DNA of 7,381 nt from Kaiparowitsia sp041742695 (GTDB lineage: Bacteria > Cyanobacteriota > Cyanobacteriia > Elainellales > Elainellaceae), in assembly GCA_041742695.1 (NCBI GenBank), contig JBGTOF010000143.1, positions 1-7,381 on the forward strand, in the 5' to 3' direction. The number at the start of each line of letters is the position of its first letter. Position 1 is the first letter of the stretch. Positions 1 through 7,098 of the stretch are shown here, one piece after another. The position numbers and the translations under genes were made by a program. The notes beneath the pieces are model-generated. The model ran no database searches and had not been told where the DNA came from. It was given only the letters and a program-made list of their open reading frames with translations.

Positions 1-8
1 AAACACCC

Positions 9-35
9 ATGTATTACTCAGGAGTATCGCCATGA
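9..35 (+). promoter_or_regulatory. gdmH ribosome binding site inside a short overlapping reading frame
   Basis: AGGAG at 20-24 lies seven bases before the ATG at 32 and fixes that start. The same stretch can be read from an ATG at 9 as eight codons ending in TGA at 33-35, which overlaps the gdmH start in an ATGA arrangement. This may be a chance mini-frame, a leader peptide, or the last codons of a gene that starts outside the window; the frame is also open from base 3. Only 31 bases precede gdmH, so its promoter and any riboswitch lie outside the window. Confidence 0.5.
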
Positions 36-1210
36 CGCAATCGCCAGAATTTCGCCCCCCCAATGGGCAGAGCGAAGCCCAGCGAGCCCTCGAACTCGAG
101 CAAGGGCTGCCGATGACGGGTTGGCAGCAAGAAGTGGGCCAAGGGTTGGAATATGGCCTAGAGGCTGCAGCCAGCATTCAAGATCGCTCTATCCCTACCT
201 TTTCTCGAGGAGAACTGCCCCACTATGCGGGCATCAATACCTTTCTCAAAGCGCCTTATCTGGAAGATGTGCGCAAGGTCGGCAACTATGATGTGGCGAT
301 CGTTGGCGTGCCTCACGATTCTGGCACCACCTATCGCCCAGGTACTCGGTTTGGCCCTCAGGGCATTCGCCGGATCTCGGCGCTCTATACCCCCTACAAC
401 TTTGAGTTGGGTGTCGATTTGCGAGAACAGATCACCCTCTGCGACGTCGGCGATATTTTTACCATTCCCGCCAATAATGAAAAGTCCTTTGATCAGATCT
501 CAAAGGGGGTCGCCCATGTCTTTAACTCAGGTGCGTTTCCGATCTTGCTGGGGGGCGATCACTCGATTGGCTTTCCTACAGTGCGGGGCATTTGTCGGCA
601 CTTGGGCGACAAGAAGGTCGGGATCATCCACTTTGACCGCCATGTAGATACACAAGAAACCGACCTAGATGAGCGGATGCACACGTGTCCTTGGTTTCAC
701 GCGACCAATATGAAAAACGCCCCGGCGAAGAATTTGGTGCAGTTGGGCATTGGGGGTTGGCAGGTGCCGCGGCAAGGGGTGAAGGTATGCCGCGAACGGG
801 CGACTAACATTCTGACGGTAACAGATATTACAGAAATGGGGCTCGATGCCGCAGCAGACTTTGCGATAGAAAAGGCAACAGACGGGACTGATTGCGTCTG
901 GATTAGCTTCGATATTGACTGCATTGATGCGGGCTTTGTGCCGGGTACAGGATGGCCAGAACCCGGAGGGTTGATGCCTCGTGAGGCGTTGCATCTATTG
1001 AAGCGAATTGTGCAAAATGCTCCGGTTTGTGGCATGGAAGTTGTAGAAGTGTCGCCTCCTTATGATGTCAGTGATATGACGTCGCTGATGGCTACTCGGG
1101 TGATTTGTGACACCATGGCGCACTTGGTCGTGTCGGGCCAGCTACCGCGCAGAGAGCGACCGTCCTATATTCACCCCGAGGCTGAACCCGAACAGGTGGA
1201 CTGGACTTAG
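32..1210 (+). CDS. gdmH: Guanidine hydrolase (GdmH-type nickel ureohydrolase; agmatinase/arginase family)
   Basis: This is a 392-residue cytoplasmic enzyme of the arginase/agmatinase fold. The ureohydrolase metal motifs are complete: GGDHS (His177), FDRHVD (Asp202, His204, Asp206) and SFDIDCID (Asp294, Asp296), followed by PGTGWPEPGG (304-313) and GMEVVEVSPPYD (334-345). An N-terminal extension of about 85 residues precedes the core that begins at YDVAIVGVP. It makes the protein longer than the roughly 300-320 residues of ordinary agmatinases and fits the guanidine hydrolase group typified by Synechocystis Sll1077. Those enzymes use nickel to hydrolyse guanidine to urea and ammonium. The middle motif reads DRH where arginases and agmatinases have DAH. 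HypA- and HypB-like genes follow directly, as expected for a nickel enzyme needing its own metal insertion. Automatic annotation might say agmatinase (speB). The family is certain; guanidine as substrate is inferred from similarity and neighbours. The start is supported by AGGAG at 20-24. Confidence 0.9.
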   Translation: MTQSPEFRPPNGQSEAQRALELEQGLPMTGWQQEVGQGLEYGLEAAASIQDRSIPTFSRGELPHYAGINTFLKAPYLEDVRKVGNYDVAIVGVPHDSGTTYRPGTRFGPQGIRRISALYTPYNFELGVDLREQITLCDVGDIFTIPANNEKSFDQISKGVAHVFNSGAFPILLGGDHSIGFPTVRGICRHLGDKKVGIIHFDRHVDTQETDLDERMHTCPWFHATNMKNAPAKNLVQLGIGGWQVPRQGVKVCRERATNILTVTDITEMGLDAAADFAIEKATDGTDCVWISFDIDCIDAGFVPGTGWPEPGGLMPREALHLLKRIVQNAPVCGMEVVEVSPPYDVSDMTSLMATRVICDTMAHLVVSGQLPRRERPSYIHPEAEPEQVDWT

Positions 1211-1232
1211 ACCTGGAGATGGTGGGGTGATT

Positions 1233-1263
1233 ACGGCTAAACCCACGGCGCGATCAGAGCCGT
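1233..1263 (+). repeat. Competing inverted repeats between gdmH and hypA
   Basis: ACGGCT (1233-1238) and ACGGC (1245-1249) are both complementary to AGCCGT (1258-1263), so two mutually exclusive small hairpins are possible. Each stem is only 5-6 bp and no T-run follows, so this is not a convincing terminator. The rest of this 135-base gap holds two copies of CGTGCGAT (1264-1271 and 1290-1297), one HIP1 site, and an imperfect palindrome centred on TGATCA (1323-1338). No clear promoter was seen. Confidence 0.25.
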
Positions 1264-1292
1264 CGTGCGATAGAAACTGTTGAAACCGGCGT

Positions 1293-1300
1293 GCGATCGC
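1293..1300. repeat. HIP1 octamer GCGATCGC (one of eight)
   Basis: Exact GCGATCGC palindromes begin at 1293, 2486, 3780, 4573, 5023, 6100, 6926 and 7180. That is about one per 0.9 kb, far above the one per 65 kb expected by chance. This density is a known hallmark of many cyanobacterial genomes. The sites lie in genes on both strands, in one intergenic gap and in the decayed permease, so they look like a genome-wide feature and not a local control element. Confidence 0.9.
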
Positions 1301-1345
1301 CCCTCTCTTAATCCCCTTATTAGCTGCTGATCAGCTGCGATTTCT

Positions 1346-1789
1346 ATGCATGAAACCGACATGACCAAGGCGCTGATTCTTACCGTTAGAGAGTGGTATG
1401 AGTCTCAACCCCAGCCGCCCCAGATTAGTACTGTTCATTTGGTAGTGGGCAAGTTTACCTGTGTGGAGCCCGCCAGTTTGGAGTTTGCGTTTGCCGCACA
1501 AACGCAGCAGACCTTTCTGCAGGGTGCAACGTTAGCAATTCGTGAAACGCCGCTGATTGCTTACTGCCACACCTGCCGGGCTAACTATCGTCCTGAAATT
1601 GGACTGCGCTACGCGTGCCGCACCTGTAACGCCCCGATGGATGATATTCGCTCAGGGCGAGAGCTCAAAATTGAACGCATTGAATATTCCCAGCAAGACG
1701 CTGCCAGAGACTCACCAGACGCTCCAGCAGATTCACCCCAGACTACTCAGAACAAGACTGGGCTAAATCTTGTGCCTTCGCAGCCTTAA
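1346..1789 (+). CDS. hypA: HypA-like nickel chaperone (GhaA-type accessory protein for GdmH)
   Basis: This 147-residue protein is a HypA/HybF family nickel metallochaperone. It begins with MHE, whose His2 is the nickel ligand in HypA proteins and which fixes the start at 1346 although no strong Shine-Dalgarno sequence is visible. The structural zinc site is complete: CHTC (Cys74, Cys77) and CRTC (Cys91, Cys94). HypA normally delivers nickel to hydrogenase or urease, working with HypB. Here no hydrogenase gene is near, and the gene lies between a guanidine-hydrolase-type enzyme and hypB, so it is most likely the dedicated chaperone called GhaA in Synechocystis. Family members usually have about 113-118 residues. 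This one carries a tail from about residue 115 to 147 rich in Asp, Ser, Pro, Gln and Thr, which looks disordered and has no recognised function. The nearest upstream gene ends 135 bases earlier, and hypB follows after 46 bases. Confidence 0.92.
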   Translation: MHETDMTKALILTVREWYESQPQPPQISTVHLVVGKFTCVEPASLEFAFAAQTQQTFLQGATLAIRETPLIAYCHTCRANYRPEIGLRYACRTCNAPMDDIRSGRELKIERIEYSQQDAARDSPDAPADSPQTTQNKTGLNLVPSQP

Positions 1790-1835
1790 TCGATTGCACA
1801 TTATCCATGCCTTCACCCAATTAGGACACTGCACA

Positions 1836-2561
1836 ATGCACCAAACCTTTGATGCCGCTCTTGGTATAAACCTACTGCATGCCAATCAAAGCGGGGCTGA
1901 CCAGAACCGAGCCCAGTTTGATCAATGGGGCATTCGCTGCCTGAATCTGATGAGTAGCCCTGGCGCTGGCAAAACTGCTCTGCTCGAACAGACGCTAGCG
2001 GCGTTGGCTCCCGAGATCAAGATTGCTGTGATTGAGGGCGACATGACAACAGAACTCGATGCCGATCGCCTGCGACGCTATGGCGTTCCAGTTATTGCTA
2101 TCAATACGGGACGATCCTGCCACCTCGATTCCAAGATGGTGGCGGGTGGTATTCATCGGCTGGCTCATGAGTACAACCCGGCTGAGTTTGACCTCGTGCT
2201 GGTCGAAAATGTGGGCAATTTGGTGTGCCCAGCAGAGTTTGAAGTCGGGGAACATGCCAAGGTGGCGCTGCTGAGCATCACTGAAGGCGAAGACAAGCCA
2301 TTGAAATATCCACTGATGTTTCAGGAAGCGGATTGCTTGCTGATCACCAAGATGGATTTAGCACCGCATCTGGATTTTGATCTGGAGCAACTCGTCGCTA
2401 ATGTGCGCCAGATGAACCCTCGTGCTGATATTCTCCCGGTTTCTGCCAAAACGGGAGCCGGGCTGGATCATTGGTTTGGCTGGGTGCGATCGCACTTGCA
2501 TCAGTCTATGAATCCAGCGCTGGCGATCGACTGTGCCGCCTCAGGGAGAAGCGCCCTATGA
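1836..2561 (+). CDS. hypB: HypB-like nickel-insertion GTPase (GhaB-type accessory protein for GdmH)
   Basis: This 241-residue SIMIBI-class GTPase hydrolyses GTP to drive nickel transfer together with HypA. It has a P-loop SSPGAGKT (40-47), the GxxCH metal motif with Cys95 and His96, ENVGNLVCP with Cys131 (the G-domain metal ligands correspond to the Cys-His and Cys of E. coli HypB), the guanine-recognition motif TKMD (171-174) and SAKTGAG (203-209). It lacks both the N-terminal CxxCGC high-affinity nickel site and a His-rich stretch. The frame is open further upstream to a TTG at 1770, but that start would overlap hypA. The ATG at 1836 has AGGA at 1823-1826 and gives the family-typical N-terminus MHQTFDAALGINLL. 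Its place beside gdmH and hypA suggests it matures the hydrolase and not a hydrogenase. The family call is certain and the client is inferred. Confidence 0.93.
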   Translation: MHQTFDAALGINLLHANQSGADQNRAQFDQWGIRCLNLMSSPGAGKTALLEQTLAALAPEIKIAVIEGDMTTELDADRLRRYGVPVIAINTGRSCHLDSKMVAGGIHRLAHEYNPAEFDLVLVENVGNLVCPAEFEVGEHAKVALLSITEGEDKPLKYPLMFQEADCLLITKMDLAPHLDFDLEQLVANVRQMNPRADILPVSAKTGAGLDHWFGWVRSHLHQSMNPALAIDCAASGRSAL

Positions 2562-2571
2562 CCTTATCGCT

Positions 2572-2587
2572 GCATTGCTTGCAATGC
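2572..2587 (+). other. Short perfect hairpin after hypB
   Basis: GCATTG, loop CTTG, CAATGC form a perfect 6-bp stem (7 bp with a 2-base loop) ten bases after the hypB stop. No T-run follows, so it is not a standard intrinsic terminator. It might stabilise or process the mRNA between hypB and the symporter gene, or it may be chance. Confidence 0.35.
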
Positions 2588-2625
2588 TAGAGCGATGCGC
2601 AACAAACTGTAACAAAAGTCAGGTA

Positions 2626-2658
2626 GCGGGCTGACTCCGACCAAAGACTCAAGCCCGC
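2626..2658 (+). other. GC-rich stem-loop in the leader of the symporter gene
   Basis: GCGGGCT (2626-2632) pairs perfectly with AGCCCGC (2652-2658) around a 19-base loop. It lies 61 bases before the symporter ATG in a 158-base gap. No T-run follows. The consensus features of the guanidine-I, -II or -III riboswitches were not recognised by eye, but a structure search would be needed to exclude them. No NtcA site (GTA-N8-TAC) was found in the gap. Confidence 0.3.
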
Positions 2659-2719
2659 CATTTCCTGGCTCCAAATCGACTGCAACCGTTATGTCTCATC
2701 GATTAGAACGTAGGTAATT

Positions 2720-4225
2720 ATGACAGATCAGATTTTTTTCTGGGGAATTATTCTTTTTCTCTTGGCCACATTAGGACTTGGGGTTTGGGCATCCAAGCAG
2801 ATCAAAGGAGATAGCGTCAATTTTTTGGTGGCAGGGCGTGGGCTCGTGCTGCCGCTCGCAGCAGCGACCCTCATGGCGCAGTCCGTTGATTCCAACGCTA
2901 CGTTGGGCAATACCGACTTGGCGGCAGAGTTTGGCTTTTGGGCCGGGGCCTCGCTGCCGCTGGGTCTGGCGCTTTGCTTGTTTCTCACGGCGCTGTTTTT
3001 TGCCAAGCCTATGAACCGCATGGGTCTGATCACGCTCCCCGATTTCTATCGGGTGAAGTATAGCCGAGCTACGGAGTTTGTGGCAGCCGTTATTATGGTG
3101 CTGAGTTTTTCGTTCTTGCTGGCAGGAAATTTGGTAGCAGGCGGATTCTTGTTCCAGGCGTTTTTGGGTACAAGTTACCTGGCGGGTGTGCTGCTAATCG
3201 CCACTATTGTATTTATCTATACGGCGAGTGGTGGGTTGTTTGCGGTGGCCTATACAGATGCAATTCAAGTGACGATCGCCTTTGTTGGCACCCTTTGCCT
3301 ACTGATTTTTATCAGCACTACATTTGGCATTGCTGTCCCCGAAGGCATGGGGCCGTTTGATCTAGCGCAACTGACTGACCCTGCAGAAGGGGCGGCTATC
3401 AACTGGGCGACCTTGCTGGCATTGGGCCTAGGCGATATTGTGGCGATTGACTTTATGGCGCGGGTGTTTGCTGCAGAAAGCCCCGAGACAGCTCAACGGG
3501 CTTGCTTCATTGGGTCTGCAGGCACGGTGCTGATTGGTGTGCCCTTTTCGATGATGGCGCTGGGGACTCCCCAGATCCTTGCCGATGCAGGTGTGACGCC
3601 AGATGGACCGCTGCTGTTTGCACTGCTGCAAAGTGTGGTTCCCCCCGCACTGGGTTTGCTAGTGGTTGCGGCTATTCTTTCTGCATCGCTGTCGACGGCT
3701 GACGGGGCGATTCTGGGCACCGCGTCTGTCATTGCCCACAACATTCTGGGGGTGCGCCATACGGATCACAATGCAGCGGGCGATCGCCTGTTAGCGCTGA
3801 CTCGCATCATGGCGTTGGTGATCACCATCATGGGGGTGTTTTTTGCAGTTCTAGTGCCCCAAACTGGAATTTTGCTGCTGCTGGCGTTTGACTTAGGATT
3901 TGCGGGATTACTGGTGCCGTTGGCTGCAGGCATCTACTGGCCTAAAGCGACTAGCCATGGCGCTTTGGCCTGCATCCTTACGGGAACGGCGGTGCGGTTG
4001 CTGTTTTTTGTGATGATGCCAACCATGTTTGGGGCAGACAATACACTGCTCTACATTCCCAACCCCATCTTCACTGCAGACTTTGACGGCTTCCCCACAT
4101 TGATTAGTCCACTGGTTGGTCTGGTTGTGTTTGTGGTGGTGTCGTTGATGACCCAAGGGCGCGGGGGGTCTGGGCGACGCCTGACAGAGCCAACGCTAGA
4201 AGGGATCAGCCGCATCGAGTCATAG
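2720..4225 (+). CDS. Sodium:solute symporter (SSS family), candidate guanidine or related nitrogen-compound importer
   Basis: This 501-residue inner-membrane protein has about 13 hydrophobic segments, from residues 5-25 to about 459-478, which is normal for the SSS family (TC 2.A.21). The family signature around GGLFAVAYTDAIQ (171-183) is present. The stretch SASLSTADG (321-329) carries Ser325-Thr326 at the place of the PutP Na2-site residues Ser340-Thr341, so sodium-coupled uptake is likely. Known members import proline, pantothenate, urea, sugars and other small solutes, and the substrate cannot be read from the sequence. The gene follows gdmH-hypA-hypB on the same strand after 158 bases, which suggests it imports guanidine or a compound feeding that pathway. 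In Synechocystis an ABC transporter occupies the equivalent neighbourhood. The start ATG has a weak TAGGT five bases upstream. The C-terminus after 480 is a short polar tail. Family is certain, substrate is inference. Confidence 0.9.
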   Translation: MTDQIFFWGIILFLLATLGLGVWASKQIKGDSVNFLVAGRGLVLPLAAATLMAQSVDSNATLGNTDLAAEFGFWAGASLPLGLALCLFLTALFFAKPMNRMGLITLPDFYRVKYSRATEFVAAVIMVLSFSFLLAGNLVAGGFLFQAFLGTSYLAGVLLIATIVFIYTASGGLFAVAYTDAIQVTIAFVGTLCLLIFISTTFGIAVPEGMGPFDLAQLTDPAEGAAINWATLLALGLGDIVAIDFMARVFAAESPETAQRACFIGSAGTVLIGVPFSMMALGTPQILADAGVTPDGPLLFALLQSVVPPALGLLVVAAILSASLSTADGAILGTASVIAHNILGVRHTDHNAAGDRLLALTRIMALVITIMGVFFAVLVPQTGILLLLAFDLGFAGLLVPLAAGIYWPKATSHGALACILTGTAVRLLFFVMMPTMFGADNTLLYIPNPIFTADFDGFPTLISPLVGLVVFVVVSLMTQGRGGSGRRLTEPTLEGISRIES

Positions 4226-4281
4226 CAACTGCTTGACGGATTTGCGACGTTATTGCAACCAATAGGTTTATCGGGACAATT

Positions 4282-4324
4282 ATTGTGATGAACTCCCTGA
4301 TCTCAGGGAGTTCATCACAATTTT
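4282..4324. terminator. Intrinsic terminator, probably bidirectional, between convergent genes
   Basis: A perfect 19-bp inverted repeat with a 2-base centre (arms 4282-4300 and 4303-4321) is followed by TTTT at 4321-4324. It lies 56 bases after the symporter stop and 44 bases beyond the end of the helicase gene on the other strand. The T-run suits termination of + transcripts. On the - strand the hairpin is followed by a weaker AT-rich stretch, so it may stop both. Confidence 0.85.
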
Positions 4325-4368
4325 AAGCCTCTGTTGCTAGGTAGCTGCACTTACACTGTCCGATACTG

Positions 4369-5721
<1,353 letters not shown>

Positions 5722-5852
5722 GAAACTCCAAAAAGAATAAGATCGGTCTGTCGCCGTGGACGGCACAAGTCTTGCACAGACGGATATGAACCTGAGACGC
5801 TAAACGTCGAGTGCGGTACGAAGACTTGCAGCGAATACCGACATCCTGCTGC

Positions 5853-5861
5853 ATTCTAGCA
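5853..5861 (-). promoter_or_regulatory. Candidate extended -10 promoter for the helicase gene
   Basis: Read on the - strand, TGC followed by TAGAAT forms an extended -10 element about 130 bases before the helicase start, just after the arfB stop. No good -35 box stands at the usual distance. If used, it would give the helicase mRNA a leader of roughly 120 bases. The element also lies in a small inverted repeat (CTGCT/AGCAG). This is a pattern-only call. Confidence 0.3.
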
Positions 5862-5865
5862 GAGG

Positions 5866-6285
5866 CTACAGTGGGTCGGTTACGTTGCCCCTCAGCGCTT
5901 TGAGTTGGCCGTGCTTGGTTTTATGGTCGAGGCGCTTGCGTTTGGCGCTGCGAGAGGGCTTGGTTGGTTTGCGGCGGGGGCGAATGATAGTCACCTGTCG
6001 AACGATGGCTTGCAGTCGTTGCAATGCATCCTCTCGATTTTGTTCTTGGGTGCGGTGCTGCTGCGCTTTGATAACAATGATGCCGTCTTTTGTAATGCGG
6101 CGATCGCCCAAGTTCATCAGCCGCTCTTTGTGGAGCGGCGACAGCGACGACGCGTTGATGTCAAATCGCAGATGAATGGCCGTAGCCACCTTATTTACAT
6201 TTTGCCCGCCACTTCCCTGAGAGCGCACTGCCGTCATGGTGATGTCGCTAAGAGGAATAGAAAGGGTGTCCGTGATCGGCAGCAT
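5866..6285 (-). CDS. arfB: Alternative ribosome-rescue factor ArfB (YaeJ-type peptidyl-tRNA hydrolase)
   Basis: This 139-residue protein has the catalytic domain of class-I release factors without a codon-recognition domain. The GGQ motif (Gly26-Gly27-Gln28) sits in RSQGSGGQNVNKVATAIHLR, which is almost diagnostic of ArfB/YaeJ. GGQ hydrolyses the ester bond of peptidyl-tRNA on ribosomes stalled at mRNA ends. The C-terminal part from about residue 102 is strongly basic (RPRRKPTKPSRSAKRKR and beyond), as needed to enter the empty mRNA channel of the ribosome. Length matches the family (about 135-140 residues). The start at 6285 gives the typical MLPI N-terminus; only a weak purine-rich stretch precedes it. 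A TATAGT box (- strand, 6396-6391) about 105 bases upstream is a possible -10 with a poor -35. Nothing ties it functionally to the guanidine genes. Confidence 0.95.
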   Translation of the reverse strand: MLPITDTLSIPLSDITMTAVRSQGSGGQNVNKVATAIHLRFDINASSLSPLHKERLMNLGDRRITKDGIIVIKAQQHRTQEQNREDALQRLQAIVRQVTIIRPRRKPTKPSRSAKRKRLDHKTKHGQLKALRGNVTDPL

Positions 6286-6327
6286 GGGTCGCGCTTCTGT
6301 CAGGTCATCTAAATAGCTTTGCTATCT

Positions 6328-6391
6328 ATCCGGCATCGTGATCCGGCATCTACAGCATCTACATAAGATGTGAATCATCTTGCCATTCACA
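6328..6391. repeat. Short direct and inverted repeats upstream of arfB
   Basis: ATCCGGCATC occurs at 6328-6337 and 6341-6350. GCATCTACA is repeated in tandem at 6346-6354 and 6355-6363. Directly after, AAGATG/CATCTT (6365-6370, 6376-6381) and TGTGAAT/ATTCACA (6369-6375, 6385-6391) can form two mutually exclusive hairpins. These lie in the leader or promoter region of arfB. They may be replication-slippage scars next to a deletion, or control elements; the sequence alone does not decide. Confidence 0.4.
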
Positions 6392-6500
6392 CTATAGCAA
6401 CTGCCTCAGACCGCTGAACCCAAGGCTGCTGAGTACCTGCAGCCAAATGAGGGATGACGCATTCATGAAATGATCAGGAAAATGACCTAGGCCAAGCCCA

Positions 6501-7024
6501 ATATTGACATACCTAGCTGAATCGAGTCGTGATGCACCAGAACTAAAACGGAAGATTGAAGCTTTGCTGTCCCAAGTGCAAGAATTGACTCAGGCTGAGA
6601 TGGGTCAGAAAATGCAAATGTACTAGATTCAGCACAGCGGTGTTGGGTTTGCTCTAGATATAGGTGCTGCAGCTCCTGCTGTGTGGCAATAGGACGAACC
6701 TTAATATTCTGTTACAGATGTTGCAGGTGTCAGTGGCAGACCACAGAACTGAGTTTGTCATGTTGAAGGTGCTTGGTGCGTCCGACTATCGGGCTTTGTC
6801 TGGATCGATTGAAGAGCAGAATCTTTAGATGGCCCCGCTATTTGCTGGGCATAGTGTTGTCTTACGGAGCTGGGTTGTCGGCGCTTGTCCTGCAGGGTTC
6901 ATAAATTGTGATAACACCCGCTACGGCGATCGCTCTTTTGGGCTTAATTGTGGAACTGTGCGCAGGGGGCGCCTAGGCTGCTATCTAAAACGTGACGCAA
7001 ATGGCTCTAGCAACTCTGTTTTCT
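6501..7024 (+). pseudogene. Decayed DevC-type ABC exporter permease (C-terminal part)
   Basis: Pieces of a DevC-like permease appear in the right order in three different frames. Frame from 6510: YLAESSRDAPELKRKIEALL, then QELTQAE and, after a TAG at 6624 where the family has Trp (TGG), IQHSGVGFALDIGAAA up to a TAG at 6690. Next, from 6718, VADHRTEFVMLKVLGASDY matches the conserved permease stretch of the type DVADHLxEYATLKAMG, ending at TAG 6826. A third frame from 6839 reads YLLGIVLSYGAGLSALVLQ, and after TAA 6902 ATAIALLGLIVELCAGGA, then stops at 6974 and 6986 and a final VTQMALATLF resembling the family C-terminus (KxxQADPAxLF). At least five stops and two frameshifts show that it is dead. 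The N-terminal half and any devB are missing. It lies just upstream of a DevA-like ATPase, as a devC should. The matches are from memory of the family, not from an alignment; weaker similarity may extend back to about 6440. Confidence 0.75.
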
Positions 7025-7098
7025 GTTCAACGCTTTAGGAGCATCTACGTGACGGAGTTGTGATCGCTTCATTCTGTCATCTACTTAAGTTCCCAACC

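Noticed and set aside
225..1035. Open frames on both strands inside the hydrolase gene (for example 225-647 + and 697-1035 -)
   Set aside because: They overlap a gene with complete catalytic motifs and their translations show no domain; they are shadows.
1770..1835. Upstream TTG start extending HypB by 22 residues
   Set aside because: The extension overlaps the end of hypA, does not resemble any HypB N-terminus, and the ATG at 1836 has a good AGGA site and the family-typical beginning.
1211..2719. Guanidine riboswitch or NtcA site in the gaps of the module
   Set aside because: By eye I found neither the conserved ykkC-type elements, nor paired ACGR-loop hairpins of the guanidine-II type, nor GTA-N8-TAC. 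The place where a switch would be expected, upstream of gdmH, is outside the window.
5722..5766. Upstream ATG extending the helicase by 15 residues
   Set aside because: The ATG at 5721 has a GGAG just upstream and gives the usual start directly before the Q motif; the extension is not family-like.
5885..6312. Long + strand frames opposite arfB
   Set aside because: The - strand encodes a complete ArfB with GGQ motif and basic tail; the + frames have no recognisable features.
6490..6711. 74-codon open stretch on the - strand in the same gap
   Set aside because: It has no ATG near its beginning and no recognisable motif, and the + strand here carries the permease-like sequence.
6829..7038. 69-codon open frame on the + strand in the 3' gap
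   Set aside because: Its translation is Gly/Cys/Arg-rich with no family resemblance, while the other + frames over the same bases match the DevC permease. It is a by-product of the decayed gene.
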